6,204 nucleotides of DNA from CAZESH01 sp964514665 (GTDB lineage: Bacteria > Bacillota > Bacilli > Paenibacillales > KCTC-25726). The notes under the pieces were generated by a model that saw nothing but the letters and a program-made list of their open reading frames with translations, made no database searches and was not told the DNA's origin. This document shows, piece by piece, positions 5,777 through 6,204 of this stretch; the first letter of the stretch is position 1; each line of letters opens with the position of its first letter. Location of the stretch: NCBI GenBank assembly GCA_964514665.1, contig CAZESH010000264.1:1-6204 (forward strand), written 5' to 3'. Both the position numbers and the translations under genes were made by a program.

Positions 5777-6204
5777 ATGCCAGCAAAATTGCAATTTGAT
5801 TATAGCAAAGCGCTGCCTTTTGTCGGGAGTCACGAGGTGGACTATTTGTCGCAGGCGGTAAAAGCGGCTCATGAGCAGCTTCATCAGGGAACGGGAGCGG
5901 GCTCCGACTATTTGGGCTGGATCGATCTTCCTGTAAATTACGACAAGGAGGAATTCGCCAGGATTCAGCAAGCAGCGGCCAAAATCCGCGATGATTCGGA
6001 CGCGCTGGTCGTGATCGGCATCGGCGGTTCATACTTGGGGGCAAGGGCCGCGCTCGAAATGCTGGGACATTCGTTCTATAACATATTGAGCAAGGAGCAA
6101 AGAAAGACTCCGGAAATTTATTTTGCGGGAAATAATATCAGCTCTACATCCATGACTCATTTGCTGCAGGCACTGGAAGGCAAGAATGTTTCCGTCAATG
6201 TGAT
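5777..6204 (+). CDS. pgi: Glucose-6-phosphate isomerase, 5' part (cut by window edge)
   Basis: The enzyme interconverts glucose-6-P and fructose-6-P in glycolysis and gluconeogenesis, in the cytoplasm. Only the first 142 codons of the usual 450 or so are present, and the frame stays open to the last base. The visible part is the start of the SIS-fold sugar-phosphate isomerase. It carries FDYSKAL (7-13), GTGAGSDYLGWIDLP (38-52), the phosphate-binding loop GIGGSYLGAR (81-90), and AGNNISS (117-123). All closely resemble the Bacillus-type enzyme as I remember it. AGGAGG at 5764-5769, 7 nt before the ATG, fixes the start. The gene is divergent from the dehydrogenase-PilZ gene. Confidence 0.96.
   Translation, partial: MPAKLQFDYSKALPFVGSHEVDYLSQAVKAAHEQLHQGTGAGSDYLGWIDLPVNYDKEEFARIQQAAAKIRDDSDALVVIGIGGSYLGARAALEMLGHSFYNILSKEQRKTPEIYFAGNNISSTSMTHLLQALEGKNVSVNV

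Overview
The window looks like ordinary chromosome of a low-GC Gram-positive bacterium (Firmicutes, Bacillales). A Paenibacillus-like member of the Paenibacillaceae is my best guess. The grounds are strong AGGAGG-type ribosome binding sites, compact sigma-A-like promoters, and glucose-6-phosphate isomerase and transketolase sequences that resemble Bacillus/Paenibacillus versions. The genus is an inference from remembered family sequences, not from a search. I see no mobile element, CRISPR array, rRNA or tRNA.

Layout, left to right. Positions 1-16 hold what may be the first five codons of a leftward gene with its own promoter. Two rightward genes follow, 30 bp apart: nfo (endonuclease IV, DNA repair, with an extra C-terminal region) and purU (formyltetrahydrofolate deformylase, one-carbon pool). 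An 81-bp gap with a candidate extended -10 promoter leads into tkt (transketolase, pentose phosphate pathway). A strong hairpin at 4321-4364 separates tkt from a convergent leftward gene. Its product joins a beta-hydroxyacid dehydrogenase-type oxidoreductase to a C-terminal PilZ (cyclic-di-GMP-binding type) domain. Divergent from it, across a 127-bp gap, is the 5' end of pgi (glucose-6-phosphate isomerase), which runs off the right edge.

Functionally, tkt and pgi are central sugar-phosphate enzymes and purU balances formyl-THF and formate. The dehydrogenase-PilZ gene is the unusual item. Its catalytic half keeps the Rossmann glycine motif and the catalytic lysine. Its PilZ half keeps both RRxxxR and DxSxxG, so it could be a metabolic enzyme that senses cyclic-di-GMP. 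Its promoter is good (TTCACA, 17 bp, extended TACAAT). The -35 is overlapped by a TGTGA-N6-TCACT palindrome of the CRP/FNR type, lying between it and pgi.

The only gaps between genes are short (about 130, 30, 81, 88 and 127 bp), and each is described below.
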